A DNA stretch of 20,725 bases from Pseudomonadota bacterium (GCA_016522385.1 JAEKFU010000049.1:1-20725), one strand, 5' to 3'; shown: positions 1 to 7,350, numbered from the stretch's first letter. Numbers and translations are program-made. The notes: generated by a model not told the origin, from the letters alone.

Positions 1-267
1 GTTGCGAACCTGGCGCTGGGTGGCGGTTTCTCTTTCGATGCGCACGCGCACGGGCGTGCCGCGGGCCCACTTGTCGTTCACGATATCGATGACAAAGACA
101 TCGTGATAAGGAAAGCCGGAGCCGTCCTCGACGCCAAACTGCTCGAAAGCGAACCACTTGCCGTCCGGCGAAAAGCCGATGATCCGCCGCTCGGAACTAT
201 CTCCCGCCCACGCAGCCGACGCAATGGACAACCATGCGAGCAAGATTACGAAATTGAGTCTTATCAT
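1..267 (-). CDS. DUF2259 family secreted protein, N-terminal part (cut by window edge)
   Basis: The minus strand is open from an ATG at 267 to the window edge, giving 89 residues of an incomplete protein. Residues 1-21 form a typical Sec signal peptide: a short basic N-terminus (MIRLN), a hydrophobic core and an Ala-Trp-Ala cleavage site before Gly22. The following segment (GFSPDGKWFAFEQFGVEDGS, residues 31-50, then GFPY) matches what I remember of the DUF2259 'predicted secreted protein' family of alphaproteobacteria, whose function is unknown. The mature protein would be periplasmic. It lies 41 bp downstream of paaX on the same strand, so it could be read through from the paaIKX operon, but nothing links it to phenylacetate. 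I am fairly sure of the reading frame and less sure of the family name. Confidence 0.75.
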   Translation of the reverse strand, partial: MIRLNFVILLAWLSIASAAWAGDSSERRIIGFSPDGKWFAFEQFGVEDGSGFPYHDVFVIDIVNDKWARGTPVRVRIERETATQRQVRN

Positions 268-308
268 TGTTTGGTAACCGTAGCGGCGATCCGATCACCG
301 ACCAACAG

Positions 309-1220
309 TTAATCTGTTGTCGCAAACCGCTGATGATAGTTGGCATATGGTTCGGGGCAAGGACCGGACCAACACTCAACATTGCTGTCGATGAATTGAT
401 CGGCAAGTGGCGTCTGTGCACGATAGAGTGTGGAGGCAACTTCACGAGCGGTTTCGCCGGCCCAGCCTGCAGGCGCCAGAGCAGATGGCAGCTGCGGGTC
501 TCTTAACAGGATGCGACGGTATTCGTGGATCAATAACGAGCGCAATATAAAGCCTTCCTCCGGGGTCCCCAAAGAGCGCTTGATGAAAGGCTGAAACTGC
601 TCGGTGAACTTACCGTAGGCATCATTGAGTTCCTCGATGTTCCAGGCGGCTGCCGCTATGCTCGTGAGGCTGGCAGTGCCTGGGAGTCCCTCCTCCAGCC
701 GTGCGTTGAATACGGCAGGCGGGTCTGCCGGCGCAAGGTTGTTGAATAGTGAAGGGTCATGAGCGCGCGGGCTGACCATCAAGGTCGGCGAGAGCTGGCC
801 GAAGCCATACCATTTCAATGCGTCGCGCAGACCTTGCCGGTGCCGGGCCGGCAAATCTGGCAAGGCCTGGACCAGGGTCCAGGTGCCGTCCCACTTCGCC
901 GAGGACGCAGCGTAGATTCGGCTATCGGCATCGGCGAATGTCTTTCGGCTTTCGGGTGTCAATTCATAGAAGCTGCGGCGGCCGCGGCTGCGCGTGGCGA
1001 ACCAGCCGTCGCGTGCCAGGCGAAACACGACTGTGCGCACGAGGCGTTCCGACATGCCAAAATGCGACATAAGCGAAATTAGGCTGCCAAGCCAAATATT
1101 GCCGCCGCGCGGGGCAATGGAATCTCCAAAAACAGTGACAATCAGTGGGCCGGCCCGGGGGTCAAGCTCAGCCAAAAGAGTTGACAAATTCCCGCCGCCG
1201 GCCGGTTCCGCGATACCCAT
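309..1220 (-). CDS. paaX: PaaX, phenylacetyl-CoA-responsive repressor of the paa genes
   Basis: The product has 303 residues, the usual PaaX length. An N-terminal winged-helix domain (about residues 25-90) contains the recognition-helix region MSERLVRTVVFRLARDGW and a basic wing (TRSRGRRSFYEL). A central domain of the Cas2-like PaaX type (about 110-190) and a C-terminal helical domain (about 195-290) follow. In characterised bacteria PaaX represses phenylacetate genes and is released by phenylacetyl-CoA, the product of the PaaK ligase encoded just upstream. The start codon overlaps the paaK stop by one base (TGATG at 1222-1218), which suggests translational coupling. As the last gene of paaI-paaK-paaX, and downstream of the candidate operator at 3064-3116, paaX is probably autoregulated. 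Family identity is clear; operator and inducer are inferred from the family. Confidence 0.93.
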   Translation of the reverse strand: MGIAEPAGGGNLSTLLAELDPRAGPLIVTVFGDSIAPRGGNIWLGSLISLMSHFGMSERLVRTVVFRLARDGWFATRSRGRRSFYELTPESRKTFADADSRIYAASSAKWDGTWTLVQALPDLPARHRQGLRDALKWYGFGQLSPTLMVSPRAHDPSLFNNLAPADPPAVFNARLEEGLPGTASLTSIAAAAWNIEELNDAYGKFTEQFQPFIKRSLGTPEEGFILRSLLIHEYRRILLRDPQLPSALAPAGWAGETAREVASTLYRAQTPLADQFIDSNVECWSGPCPEPYANYHQRFATTD

Positions 1221-2533
1221 CAGCGGTTGTCCACCACGCGTTTGGCCTTGCCTTCGGACCGGGCGATCGAACCGGGTTCATGTATGACAGGCTCTACCGA
1301 GACTCCGATCCGCTCCTTGACCTGCTCCGCCAGTTTGCTCCGGGCACTGTCGGCAGCATCGTCACCGGCTTTGGGGGCGAGTTCGCAATGGATCTTCAGC
1401 TCATCCAGATTGCCCTGCTTGAAGAGTTCAAGCTGGTAATGCGGCGAGACTTCGGGGATCTGCACCAAGATCTCCTCAATCTGTGTCGGGAACAGGTTGA
1501 CGCCCTTGATAATCAGCATGTCGTCGGAGCGACCGGTGACCTTTTCCATGCGCCGCATGGTGCGTGCGGTGCCGGGCATCAGACGTGTCAGGTCCCGGGT
1601 CCGGTAACGCACGATCGGAAAGGCTTCTTTGGTGAGAGAAGTGAATATGAGCTCGCCGAATTCGCCGTCCGGCAAGACCTCGCCGGTATCGGGATCGATA
1701 ATTTCGGGATAAAAATGGTCCTCCCAAATATGCAATCCATCTTTGGTCTCTATGCATTCATTGGCGACACCGGGACCGATGACCTCCGATAGCCCGTAAA
1801 TGTCGACCGCATGCAGGTGGCCGCGCTGCTCGATCTGTTCACGCATCTCATTGGTCCAGGGTTCGGCGCCAAATACACCAATCTCAAGTGATGTTTCTTC
1901 AGGCGAGATGCCCTTGGCGGCCATTTCATCGAGGATGTTAAGCAGATAGGATGGGGTCACCATGATGACGCGTGGCTTAAAGTCCTGGATAAGCTGGAGC
2001 TGGCGGGCGGTCATGCCGCCTGAAACAGGTATCGTGGTGCAACCGAGCTTCTCAGCGCCGTAATGGGCGCCAAGCCCGCCAGTGAAAAGGCCATAACCGT
2101 ATGAAATGTGCACGATGTCACCCTTGCGGGCCCCGGCAGCACGCATTGAACGGGCAACGACATCGGCCCACATCTCGATGTCGTTGGCGGTATAACCGAC
2201 GACGGTCGGCTGGCCGGTGGTGCCTGATGATGCATGTATGCGGATCACCTGTTCGCGGGGCACAGCGAACATGCCGAACGGATAGTTGTCACGTAGATCA
2301 GCCTTTGTGGTGAAGGGAAAGTTGCCGAGATCGGACAGCTGTTTAAGGTCGTCCGGATGCACGCCCTTGTCATCAAACGCCTTCTTGTAGTGGGGTACAT
2401 TGTCATAGGCGTGCCGCAGCGACCACTGCATGCGCGACAATTGCAGGGCAGCAATCTCATCGCGGCTGGCGATTTCGATCGGATCAATCGTTGCCGGATC
2501 GGCAGCCAGTTCGCTGGCAGGCTTCATGGTCAT
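1220..2533 (-). CDS. paaK: PaaK, phenylacetate-CoA ligase
   Basis: This 437-residue cytoplasmic enzyme (family usual about 430-440) activates phenylacetate with ATP and CoA to phenylacetyl-CoA, the first step of the pathway. Visible adenylate-forming signatures are the phosphate loop SSGTTGQPTVVGYT (about residues 102-115), the YGLSEVIGPGVANE motif, the hinge-region YRTRDLTRL, and the C-terminal GRSDDMLIIKGVNLFPTQIE with the lysine expected for adenylation. The ATG at 2533 overlaps the paaI stop by four bases (ATGA), and its own stop overlaps the paaX start by one base. The three genes are therefore tightly coupled. An in-frame ATG two codons later is an alternative start. Nothing looks truncated or unusual. 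Confidence 0.96.
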   Translation of the reverse strand: MTMKPASELAADPATIDPIEIASRDEIAALQLSRMQWSLRHAYDNVPHYKKAFDDKGVHPDDLKQLSDLGNFPFTTKADLRDNYPFGMFAVPREQVIRIHASSGTTGQPTVVGYTANDIEMWADVVARSMRAAGARKGDIVHISYGYGLFTGGLGAHYGAEKLGCTTIPVSGGMTARQLQLIQDFKPRVIMVTPSYLLNILDEMAAKGISPEETSLEIGVFGAEPWTNEMREQIEQRGHLHAVDIYGLSEVIGPGVANECIETKDGLHIWEDHFYPEIIDPDTGEVLPDGEFGELIFTSLTKEAFPIVRYRTRDLTRLMPGTARTMRRMEKVTGRSDDMLIIKGVNLFPTQIEEILVQIPEVSPHYQLELFKQGNLDELKIHCELAPKAGDDAADSARSKLAEQVKERIGVSVEPVIHEPGSIARSEGKAKRVVDNR

Positions 2534-2982
2534 GATGGGATCTCCCCATTCTTGCTTGCGACGTCGCCAATGGTTCGTGACTTGCCACGGAATACGGCAA
2601 CCGTCTGGCCGTCTACACGGGTTACCGCGACATCGTAGATACCGGTGCGGCCGCGATGATAGGTCTGTCTGGCGGTGGCGGTGAGCTTGTCGTCAGGCAT
2701 TGCGGGTCGCAGGAACGATATCTGGCAGTCTGAGGCGACGGCAACGGGGCCGTGCGAGTTGCAGGCCAGGGCGAAGGCGGTATCGGCAAGCGCAAAGATG
2801 TAGCTCCCATGGCATGTACCGTGGCCGTTAATCATGTCGGTTCGAACCGTCATGCTGATGACTGCATGGCCGAGACCGAGCGCGCTAATTTCCATACCCA
2901 TCTTTTGACTGGCCTCGTCGCGCGCCCACATGGCTCTGGCGTTCGCTACGGCCTGCGCATCAAGGTTGTCTGGTGATGCCAT
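2530..2982 (-). CDS. paaI: PaaI, hydroxyphenylacetyl-CoA thioesterase (hotdog fold)
   Basis: The product has 150 residues. The segment INGHGTCHGSYIFALADTAF (residues 51-70), then ALACNS, is the hallmark of PaaI. By homology to the characterised enzyme, Gly59 and Asp67 are the expected oxyanion-hole and catalytic residues. PaaI hydrolyses dead-end ring-hydroxylated phenylacetyl-CoA thioesters formed by the epoxidase route, freeing CoA. I chose the ATG at 2982 because GGAGGA lies about seven bases upstream and the family domain starts shortly after. An upstream ATG at 3078 in the same frame would add 32 unrelated residues and would begin inside the operator palindrome. This is the first gene of the leftward operon and overlaps paaK by four bases. 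Confidence 0.93.
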   Translation of the reverse strand: MASPDNLDAQAVANARAMWARDEASQKMGMEISALGLGHAVISMTVRTDMINGHGTCHGSYIFALADTAFALACNSHGPVAVASDCQISFLRPAMPDDKLTATARQTYHRGRTGIYDVAVTRVDGQTVAVFRGKSRTIGDVASKNGEIPS

Positions 2983-3063
2983 TACAGTCCTCCGCAATGG
3001 ACAAAAGTGATACGGTGAATTGGAGCGAGCGGCAAGCTTTGTATCGGATTGACTAACTGGGTG

Positions 3064-3116
3064 GATAATATGATACACTTTTTGTTGTTTGATATCAAAA
3101 AGTGTGTCATATTATC
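3064..3116. promoter_or_regulatory. 53-bp palindromic operator and divergent promoter region between paaI and paaA
   Basis: The 20-base arm at 3064-3083 is matched by its reverse complement at 3097-3116 with one mismatch (3074 against 3106), around a 13-base centre. Each outer end carries the hexamer TATTAT reading outward: 3110-3115 on plus and 3070-3065 on minus. These fit -10 elements for the two divergent transcripts. A possible plus-strand -35, TTGATA at 3089-3094, is only 15 bases from that -10, which is suboptimal. The arms contain TGATAC/TGACAC cores resembling the TGATTC-type core reported for PaaX operators. It sits 82 bp from the paaI start and 26 bp from the paaA start. PaaX binding is inferred. 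Confidence 0.75.
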
Positions 3117-3141
3117 TGTACAACAGACTAGGAGGCCGCAT

Positions 3142-4104
3142 ATGCCAGCAAGAGAACCCGACTGCCCAGAACGTCGCGCTGCATTTGATGCGCATGTCGC
3201 TGCAGAAGGCAAGGTTGAGCCTCGCGACTGGATGCCGGCGGCCTATCAGAAAACGCTAATCCGGCAGATCTCGCAGCATGCGCATTCGGAGATAATTGGG
3301 ATGCAACCGGAGGGCAACTGGATTTCCCGCGCGCCCTCACTCCGGCGCAAAGTGATCCTGATGGCCAAGGTGCAGGATGAGGCAGGGCACGGTTTGTATC
3401 TCTATTCGGCGGCAGAAACGCTCGGCGTGTCGCGCGATGAGATGGAGGAAAAGCTGCTCGACGGCACGGCGAAATACTCGTCGATTTTCAACTACCCGAC
3501 CCTAACCTGGGCCGATGTTGGGGCGATTGGCTGGCTGGTCGATGGCGCTGCGATCATCAACCAGATACCGATTTGCCGGTGCTCTTATGGTCCCTATGCC
3601 CGTGCGATGATGCGCATCTGTAAGGAGGAGAGTTTTCATCAGCGCCAGGGCTTTGAGTTGATGATGGCACTGGCCAAAGGCACCCAGGCTCAGCACGCGA
3701 TGGCGCAGGATGCGCTGAATCGCTGGTGGTGGCCGGCTGTGATGATGTTCGGACCGCCGGACGGTGAAAGTGTCCACTCGCGCCAGAACATGGCCTGGCG
3801 GATCAAGCGGAAGTCGAATGATGAACTGCGTCAGAAATTCGTCGACATGACGGTGAAGCAGGCCGAAGCGCTGGGCTTGGAAATTCCTGATCCAGATCTG
3901 AGTTTCAACTCCGATACCGGCCACTGGGAAATCGGGCCGATCGACTGGGATGAGTTCTGGACGGTCGTGAAAGGGCATGGTCCGTGTAACCGGCAGCGCA
4001 TGGCGCATCGGCGAAACGCCCATGAAGATGGAGTCTGGGTGCGCGAAGCGGCTGTTGCTTTTGCCGCCAAACAGCGGGCTCGCACAACCCAACAGGCGGC
4101 ATAA
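3142..4104 (+). CDS. paaA: PaaA, catalytic diiron subunit of phenylacetyl-CoA 1,2-epoxidase
   Basis: With the ATG at 3142 the protein has 320 residues, close to the family norm. PaaA is the catalytic ferritin-like subunit that inserts one oxygen atom of O2 into the ring of phenylacetyl-CoA. Visible diiron-type residues are Glu50 (HSE), Glu80 and His83 (DEAGH), Asp134 (WLVDGAA), and Glu163 with His166 (EESFH), so the carboxylate/histidine set looks complete. The ATG at 3142 is preceded by AGGAGG about six bases upstream. An in-frame ATG at 3049 would start inside the operator region and add residues foreign to the family, so I reject it. It is the first gene of the rightward paaABCDE operon, six bases ahead of paaB. 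Confidence 0.96.
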   Translation: MPAREPDCPERRAAFDAHVAAEGKVEPRDWMPAAYQKTLIRQISQHAHSEIIGMQPEGNWISRAPSLRRKVILMAKVQDEAGHGLYLYSAAETLGVSRDEMEEKLLDGTAKYSSIFNYPTLTWADVGAIGWLVDGAAIINQIPICRCSYGPYARAMMRICKEESFHQRQGFELMMALAKGTQAQHAMAQDALNRWWWPAVMMFGPPDGESVHSRQNMAWRIKRKSNDELRQKFVDMTVKQAEALGLEIPDPDLSFNSDTGHWEIGPIDWDEFWTVVKGHGPCNRQRMAHRRNAHEDGVWVREAAVAFAAKQRARTTQQAA

Positions 4105-4109
4105 GATCC

Positions 4110-4400
4110 ATGACTGAAAAAACCGTATGGCCGCTCTTTGAAGTGTTTATCCGGTCGCGCCAGGGACTGTCGCATGTTCATGCCGGATCACTGCATGCCG
4201 CCGATGCCAAAATGGCTTTGGAGAATGCCCGCGACGTGTTTACACGGCGTGGCGAGGGATCATCGATCTGGGTGGTGCCGTCACAAACGATCACGGCCTC
4301 GGCGCCGGAAAACAAGGGCGAACTGTACGATCCTGCCGACAGCAAGATCTACCGGCACCCGACCTTCTACGACGTGCCAGACGATGTGGAGTTTATCTAG
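4110..4400 (+). CDS. paaB: PaaB, structural subunit of phenylacetyl-CoA epoxidase
   Basis: This 96-residue protein has the PaaB signature: WPLFEVFIRSRQGLSHVHAG near the N-terminus, then the DAKMALENARDVFTRRGEG helix, a strand SIWVVPS, and the acidic tail TFYDVPDDVEFI. In studied systems PaaB bridges two PaaAC heterodimers in the epoxidase complex and has no catalytic residues of its own. It begins five bases after the paaA stop and ends three bases before the paaC start, so it is part of one transcript. The Shine-Dalgarno signal is weak, consistent with translation coupled to paaA. Confidence 0.95.
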   Translation: MTEKTVWPLFEVFIRSRQGLSHVHAGSLHAADAKMALENARDVFTRRGEGSSIWVVPSQTITASAPENKGELYDPADSKIYRHPTFYDVPDDVEFI

Positions 4401-4403
4401 ATA

Positions 4404-5192
4404 ATGGCTGCTGTTGCGGAATCCGCCCGGTCGATGCCGAACAATAACGATTTATTCGAAACCGCTTTGCGGCTCGGTGATAGCGCTCTGATCCTTGGCC
4501 AGCAATTGGCGGGCTGGAATGCCCGCGGTCCGACGGTCGAACTCGATATTGCGCTGCAGAACCAGGCGCTGGATCTGGTCGGCCAGGCGCGGTTGTTTCT
4601 CGACTTTGCCGGCCGGATAGAAGGCCAGGGGCGCGATGAGGACAGGCTGGCCTATTTTCGTAATGCTGATGAATTCCGCAATTGTCTGCTCGTCGAACAG
4701 CCGAATGGTGACTTTGCGCAAACCGTGCTGCGCCAATTCTTCTTTTCAGCATATGCGCGTGCGCTGTATGCCGGCATGGCCGCCGGCAGCGAGACGGATC
4801 TGGCCGAGATCGCTGCCAAGGCGGAACGGGAAATGGCTTATCATGTGCGCCATACTGGCGAATGGGTAGTGCGGCTCGGCGATGGCACTGAGGAAAGTCA
4901 CAACCGGATGGAAAAGGCGCTGGTGGCACTGTGGCCTTTTGTGCACGAGTTGTTTATGGCCGATGAGATCGATCTGCGGATGATATCGGCAGGGGTGCTG
5001 CCGCCATTCGACGATGTGAAAGCCGACTGGCTCGGGTCGATTCAGGCCGTGCTGGAGCGTGCCACACTGACAGTACCGGAAGATGACTGGATGCCCTCCG
5101 GCGGACGCGCCGGTCGCCACGGCGAAGGCCTGAGCTACATTGTGAGCGAAATGCAATCGGTGGCGCGCTGCGACCCGGAGGCTCAGTGGTAG
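4404..5192 (+). CDS. paaC: PaaC, structural subunit of phenylacetyl-CoA epoxidase
   Basis: This 262-residue ferritin-like protein pairs with PaaA but does not itself bind catalytic iron in studied homologs. Recognisable stretches are LRLGDSALILGQQLAGWNAR near residues 20-40, the AEREMAYHVRHTGEWVVRLG helix and the RMEKALVALWPFVHELF helix. The C-terminal WMPSGGRAGRHGEGLSYIVS matches the conserved end of the family. The ATG at 4404 follows the paaB stop by three bases, so translation is probably coupled. Its stop lies within the start region of paaD, a short overlap of seven bases if paaD uses the GTG at 5186. Confidence 0.94.
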   Translation: MAAVAESARSMPNNNDLFETALRLGDSALILGQQLAGWNARGPTVELDIALQNQALDLVGQARLFLDFAGRIEGQGRDEDRLAYFRNADEFRNCLLVEQPNGDFAQTVLRQFFFSAYARALYAGMAAGSETDLAEIAAKAEREMAYHVRHTGEWVVRLGDGTEESHNRMEKALVALWPFVHELFMADEIDLRMISAGVLPPFDDVKADWLGSIQAVLERATLTVPEDDWMPSGGRAGRHGEGLSYIVSEMQSVARCDPEAQW

Positions 5193-5695
5193 GGAAGTCG
5201 GTGAGCAAACCAAACCAGGACCTGTATGCGGCGTGGAATGCATTGCACGGTGTGATGGATCCGGAGATTCCGGTGATTTCGGTCGTCGATCTGGGCATCG
5301 TACGCGAGGTTCGGCTCGATGATAACGGGGTGGAGGTGGTCATCACGCCGACCTACTCGGGATGCCCGGCAGGTCAACAAATCGAACAGGATATAAGGTC
5401 GGCGCTTGACGAAGCCGGTCTGACCGATGCCCGGCTAACCGTAACGCTGTCGCCGCCCTGGACGACGGACTGGATGACCGACCAGGGCCGTGAAAATCTC
5501 CGGGCATTCGGGATTGCACCGCCGCAAAAAACGGCGAGTAAACGTGCCTTGTTCGAAGATGCCAGTGCGACCGAATGCCCGCACTGCGGTTCATCTGAGA
5601 CCGCGCTGGTCTCGGAATTCGGCTCAACTGCCTGCAAGGCAATTTGGCGCTGCCAGGCCTGCCGCGAGCCATTCGATCATTTCAAATGCATCTAA
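5186..5695 (+). CDS. paaD: PaaD, MIP18/DUF59-type iron-sulfur maturation factor of the epoxidase
   Basis: From the GTG at 5186 the protein has 169 residues. The MIP18/DUF59 domain occupies about residues 12-110, with the conserved MDPEIPVISVVDLGIVR and a TPTYSGCPA motif carrying Cys60. The C-terminal segment has a zinc-ribbon-like set: Cys131/Cys134, Cys150, Cys156/Cys159 and Cys168. PaaD is needed for an active epoxidase system and is thought to act in Fe-S or metal-centre assembly. Start choice is uncertain. GTG 5186 follows GGAGG by four bases and overlaps paaC; GTG 5201 follows AGGGAA by four bases and gives 164 residues. Both fit. An unusual 280-bp gap to paaE follows. Confidence 0.93.
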   Translation: MVGKSVSKPNQDLYAAWNALHGVMDPEIPVISVVDLGIVREVRLDDNGVEVVITPTYSGCPAGQQIEQDIRSALDEAGLTDARLTVTLSPPWTTDWMTDQGRENLRAFGIAPPQKTASKRALFEDASATECPHCGSSETALVSEFGSTACKAIWRCQACREPFDHFKCI

Positions 5696-5736
5696 GACCT
5701 GCGTACGGTTGGGTTTGCAATGCTATTTTTGACTGA

Positions 5737-5815
5737 ATTGGTTCAGGTTCAGGAATGTGAGGAGGAAGGACATGCTGGCATATTCAACGACGCACATTCC
5801 TGAAGATGGACCAAT
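5737..5815. repeat. Long imperfect inverted repeat in the paaD-paaE spacer
   Basis: The 23-base arms at 5737-5759 and 5793-5815 match as reverse complements at 20 of 23 positions, and the inner 12 bases are a perfect match. The 33-base loop contains GGAGGAAGG (5761-5769) and an ATG at 5772. The left arm includes a tandem GGTTCA repeat (5740-5751). There is no T-run, so it is not a plain terminator. It could be a protein-binding dyad, an RNA hairpin exposing a ribosome site, or the remnant of an inserted element. Confidence 0.7.
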
Positions 5816-5966
5816 CCTGTCAAATCTCGAAAGGACATGGCCCATGCCACTTCCGGACGTCACTTTGAGCGGCTTTAAGGGCGTATGCCCACAACGCCCC
5901 TCAGGGTTGGCCAAAGACCGTACGGGTCGCGCCAGCACCGCGACCCTAATTGCCCAAAGATCCTAA
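5772..5966 (+). CDS. Possible small ORF (64 residues) in the paaD-paaE spacer, unrecognised
   Basis: An ATG at 5772 is preceded by a strong Shine-Dalgarno sequence (GGAGGAAGG, two bases away at its nearest edge and about 6-8 from its GGAGG core). It opens a 64-codon frame ending in TAA at 5964-5966, ten bases before paaE. The product starts MLAYSTTHIPEDGP and is rich in Pro, Arg and Thr, with no membrane segment or motif I recognise. Its first codons sit in the loop and right arm of the inverted repeat at 5737-5815, and its last third overlaps the hairpin at 5924-5946. It may be a real small protein, a leader translated to control paaE, or chance. Codon composition does not settle this. Confidence 0.25.
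   Translation: MLAYSTTHIPEDGPILSNLERTWPMPLPDVTLSGFKGVCPQRPSGLAKDRTGRASTATLIAQRS
5924..5946 (+). repeat. Strong GC-rich hairpin just upstream of paaE
   Basis: GGGTCGCG at 5924-5931 pairs perfectly with CGCGACCC at 5939-5946 around a seven-base loop. The sequence after it is TAATTGCCC, so there is no intrinsic-terminator T-run. A weaker stem, GGGCGT (5879-5884) with ACGCCC (5894-5899), precedes it. The stem ends 29 bases before the paaE start and could slow readthrough or stabilise the processed upstream mRNA. That role is inference. Confidence 0.55.
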
Positions 5967-5975
5967 GGTACCCAG

Positions 5976-7052
5976 ATGGCCCGCCCGCAATTTCATACAT
6001 TGACCGTGAAAGAGGTACGCAGGGAGACCGATGCGGCGACATCGGTTGCGTTTGCCGTGCCGGATGATCTGACCGAGACTTACCGGTTCACACAAGGCCA
6101 GTATCTGACCTTGCGCACCAAGGTGGACGGACAGGATCTGCGTCGGCCCTATTCGGTCTGTGTGGCGCCCGATGCGGGTGAGTTGCGGGTTTGTGTGAAG
6201 AAAATGCCAGGTGGGCGATTTTCCGGTTTTGTTAACGATCGGCTCAAAGCCGGCGACAGCCTTGAAGTGATGCCGCCAATGGGCCGGTTTCATGCCCCGC
6301 TTAATGGCAGTGAGGGCAAGAACTATCTATTCATCGCAGCAGGGTCCGGCATTACGCCGGTGATCTCCAATATCGCGACCATCCTGGCAGCCGAACCGGC
6401 GTCATTGATCACCTTGATCTATGGCAACAGACGCCAGCGCGACATCATCTTCCAAGGGGCGCTGGCGGATCTGAAGGATCGCTATCTGGATCGGTTGTGC
6501 ATATTCCATGTCTTGTCCGATGAAGCTGCCAGTGCCGAACTGCTGAGTGGATTGCTGGACGAGGCCAAAATCGCCGAACTTGCTGCGCGGTTGGTGGATA
6601 TCGACCATCTGGACTGGGCCTTCATCTGTGGGCCGGGGCCGGTGATGGATGGGGGCAAGTTGGCGCTTGTCGCGGCCGGGCTGGCGGAAGAGCGGATCAA
6701 GATCGAAAGCTTCGGGGACCGACCGTTCGCGAGCGCCGTCGCGACACCGAGCCGGTCTCCGATCGATGCCCAGGCGGCCGAGGTTGAGATCATCCTGCGT
6801 GGCATGCACAGCAAAATTCCGGTGCCGTTTTCCGGTGCAGCGATCCTTGATATGGCGCAATCGGCCGGTATCGACGTGCCGTTTTCCTGCAAGGGTGGTG
6901 TGTGTTGCACCTGCAAGGCAAAATTGCTCGAAGGTGAGGTTGAGATGGACGTCGTCTATGGCCTGGAACCGGACGAGATCGCGGCTGGCTATATCCTTAC
7001 CTGCCAATCGCACCCAAAGACCGACAAGCTGGTCGTCGATTATGACGGTTAG
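5976..7052 (+). CDS. paaE: PaaE, NAD(P)H-dependent flavin/2Fe-2S reductase of the epoxidase
   Basis: This 358-residue protein passes electrons from NAD(P)H through FAD and a 2Fe-2S centre to the PaaA diiron site. The N-terminal ferredoxin-reductase FAD domain has RPYSVC (the R-x-Y-S flavin motif) near residues 52-57. The nucleotide domain has IAAGSGITPV and later FICGPGPVMDGG. The C-terminal plant-type ferredoxin domain has CKGGVCCTC, giving Cys305, Cys310 and Cys313 (C-x4-C-x2-C), plus Cys343 in ILTCQSHP. All four cluster ligands are present. The ATG at 5976 has AAGG about seven bases upstream. Its stop overlaps, tail to tail, the stop of the minus-strand AsnC-like gene. The 280-bp distance from paaD may mean it is expressed differently from paaABCD. 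Confidence 0.95.
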   Translation: MARPQFHTLTVKEVRRETDAATSVAFAVPDDLTETYRFTQGQYLTLRTKVDGQDLRRPYSVCVAPDAGELRVCVKKMPGGRFSGFVNDRLKAGDSLEVMPPMGRFHAPLNGSEGKNYLFIAAGSGITPVISNIATILAAEPASLITLIYGNRRQRDIIFQGALADLKDRYLDRLCIFHVLSDEAASAELLSGLLDEAKIAELAARLVDIDHLDWAFICGPGPVMDGGKLALVAAGLAEERIKIESFGDRPFASAVATPSRSPIDAQAAEVEIILRGMHSKIPVPFSGAAILDMAQSAGIDVPFSCKGGVCCTCKAKLLEGEVEMDVVYGLEPDEIAAGYILTCQSHPKTDKLVVDYDG

Positions 7053-7285
7053 AACGCGCGGTAGGTGACGATCGTATAGGTGTCCTTGACGCCAGGGATC
7101 GAGTGGACTTTCTCATTGATAAAATGGCCGACGTCCTGATCCTCCTTGAGATAGAACTTCACCAACAGATCATAGCCGCCGGCGGTTGAATAAATCTCCG
7201 AGGCGATCTCGGTATCCGCTAGCGCTGTTGCAACATCGTAGGCCTTGCCGAGTTCGGTCTTGATCTGAACGAAAAAGGGTGTCAT
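7049..7285 (-). CDS. Free-standing Lrp/AsnC ligand-binding (RAM) domain protein
   Basis: The product has only 78 residues. It consists of the alpha/beta RAM domain of Lrp/AsnC regulators, with the strand FFVQIKTE, the helix GKAYDVATALAD, the YSTAGGYDLLVKFYL region and an end (SIPGVKDTYTIVTYRAF) typical of the family. There is no helix-turn-helix. Free-standing RAM domains in other bacteria bind amino acids and can form large rings or act with full-length Lrp proteins. AAGGA lies about nine bases before the ATG. It is the last gene of the aminotransferase/methyltransferase/ThDP-enzyme row, 65 bp after the E1-like gene. This suggests it senses an amino acid used by that operon (inference). Its stop codon overlaps that of paaE. 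Confidence 0.88.
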   Translation of the reverse strand: MTPFFVQIKTELGKAYDVATALADTEIASEIYSTAGGYDLLVKFYLKEDQDVGHFINEKVHSIPGVKDTYTIVTYRAF

Positions 7286-7350
7286 GGCGCGGTCCTTTAA
7301 GCAGCTGTTGCAAATTGTTACGTACTATTTCGGACAGCCCGGGTCCGTGG

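Noticed and set aside
1145..1792. Long open frame opposite paaK/paaX (215 codons)
   Set aside because: Antisense to two clear genes and without motifs of its own.
3049..3141. Upstream start for PaaA at 3049 and for PaaI at 3078
   Set aside because: Both would begin within or next to the operator and add residues foreign to the families; strong ribosome sites support 3142 and 2982.
7331..7347. CGGAC/GTCCG stem just after the E1-like stop as a terminator
   Set aside because: The stem is only five base pairs with no T-run in the gene's direction, and the AsnC-like gene follows closely on the same strand.
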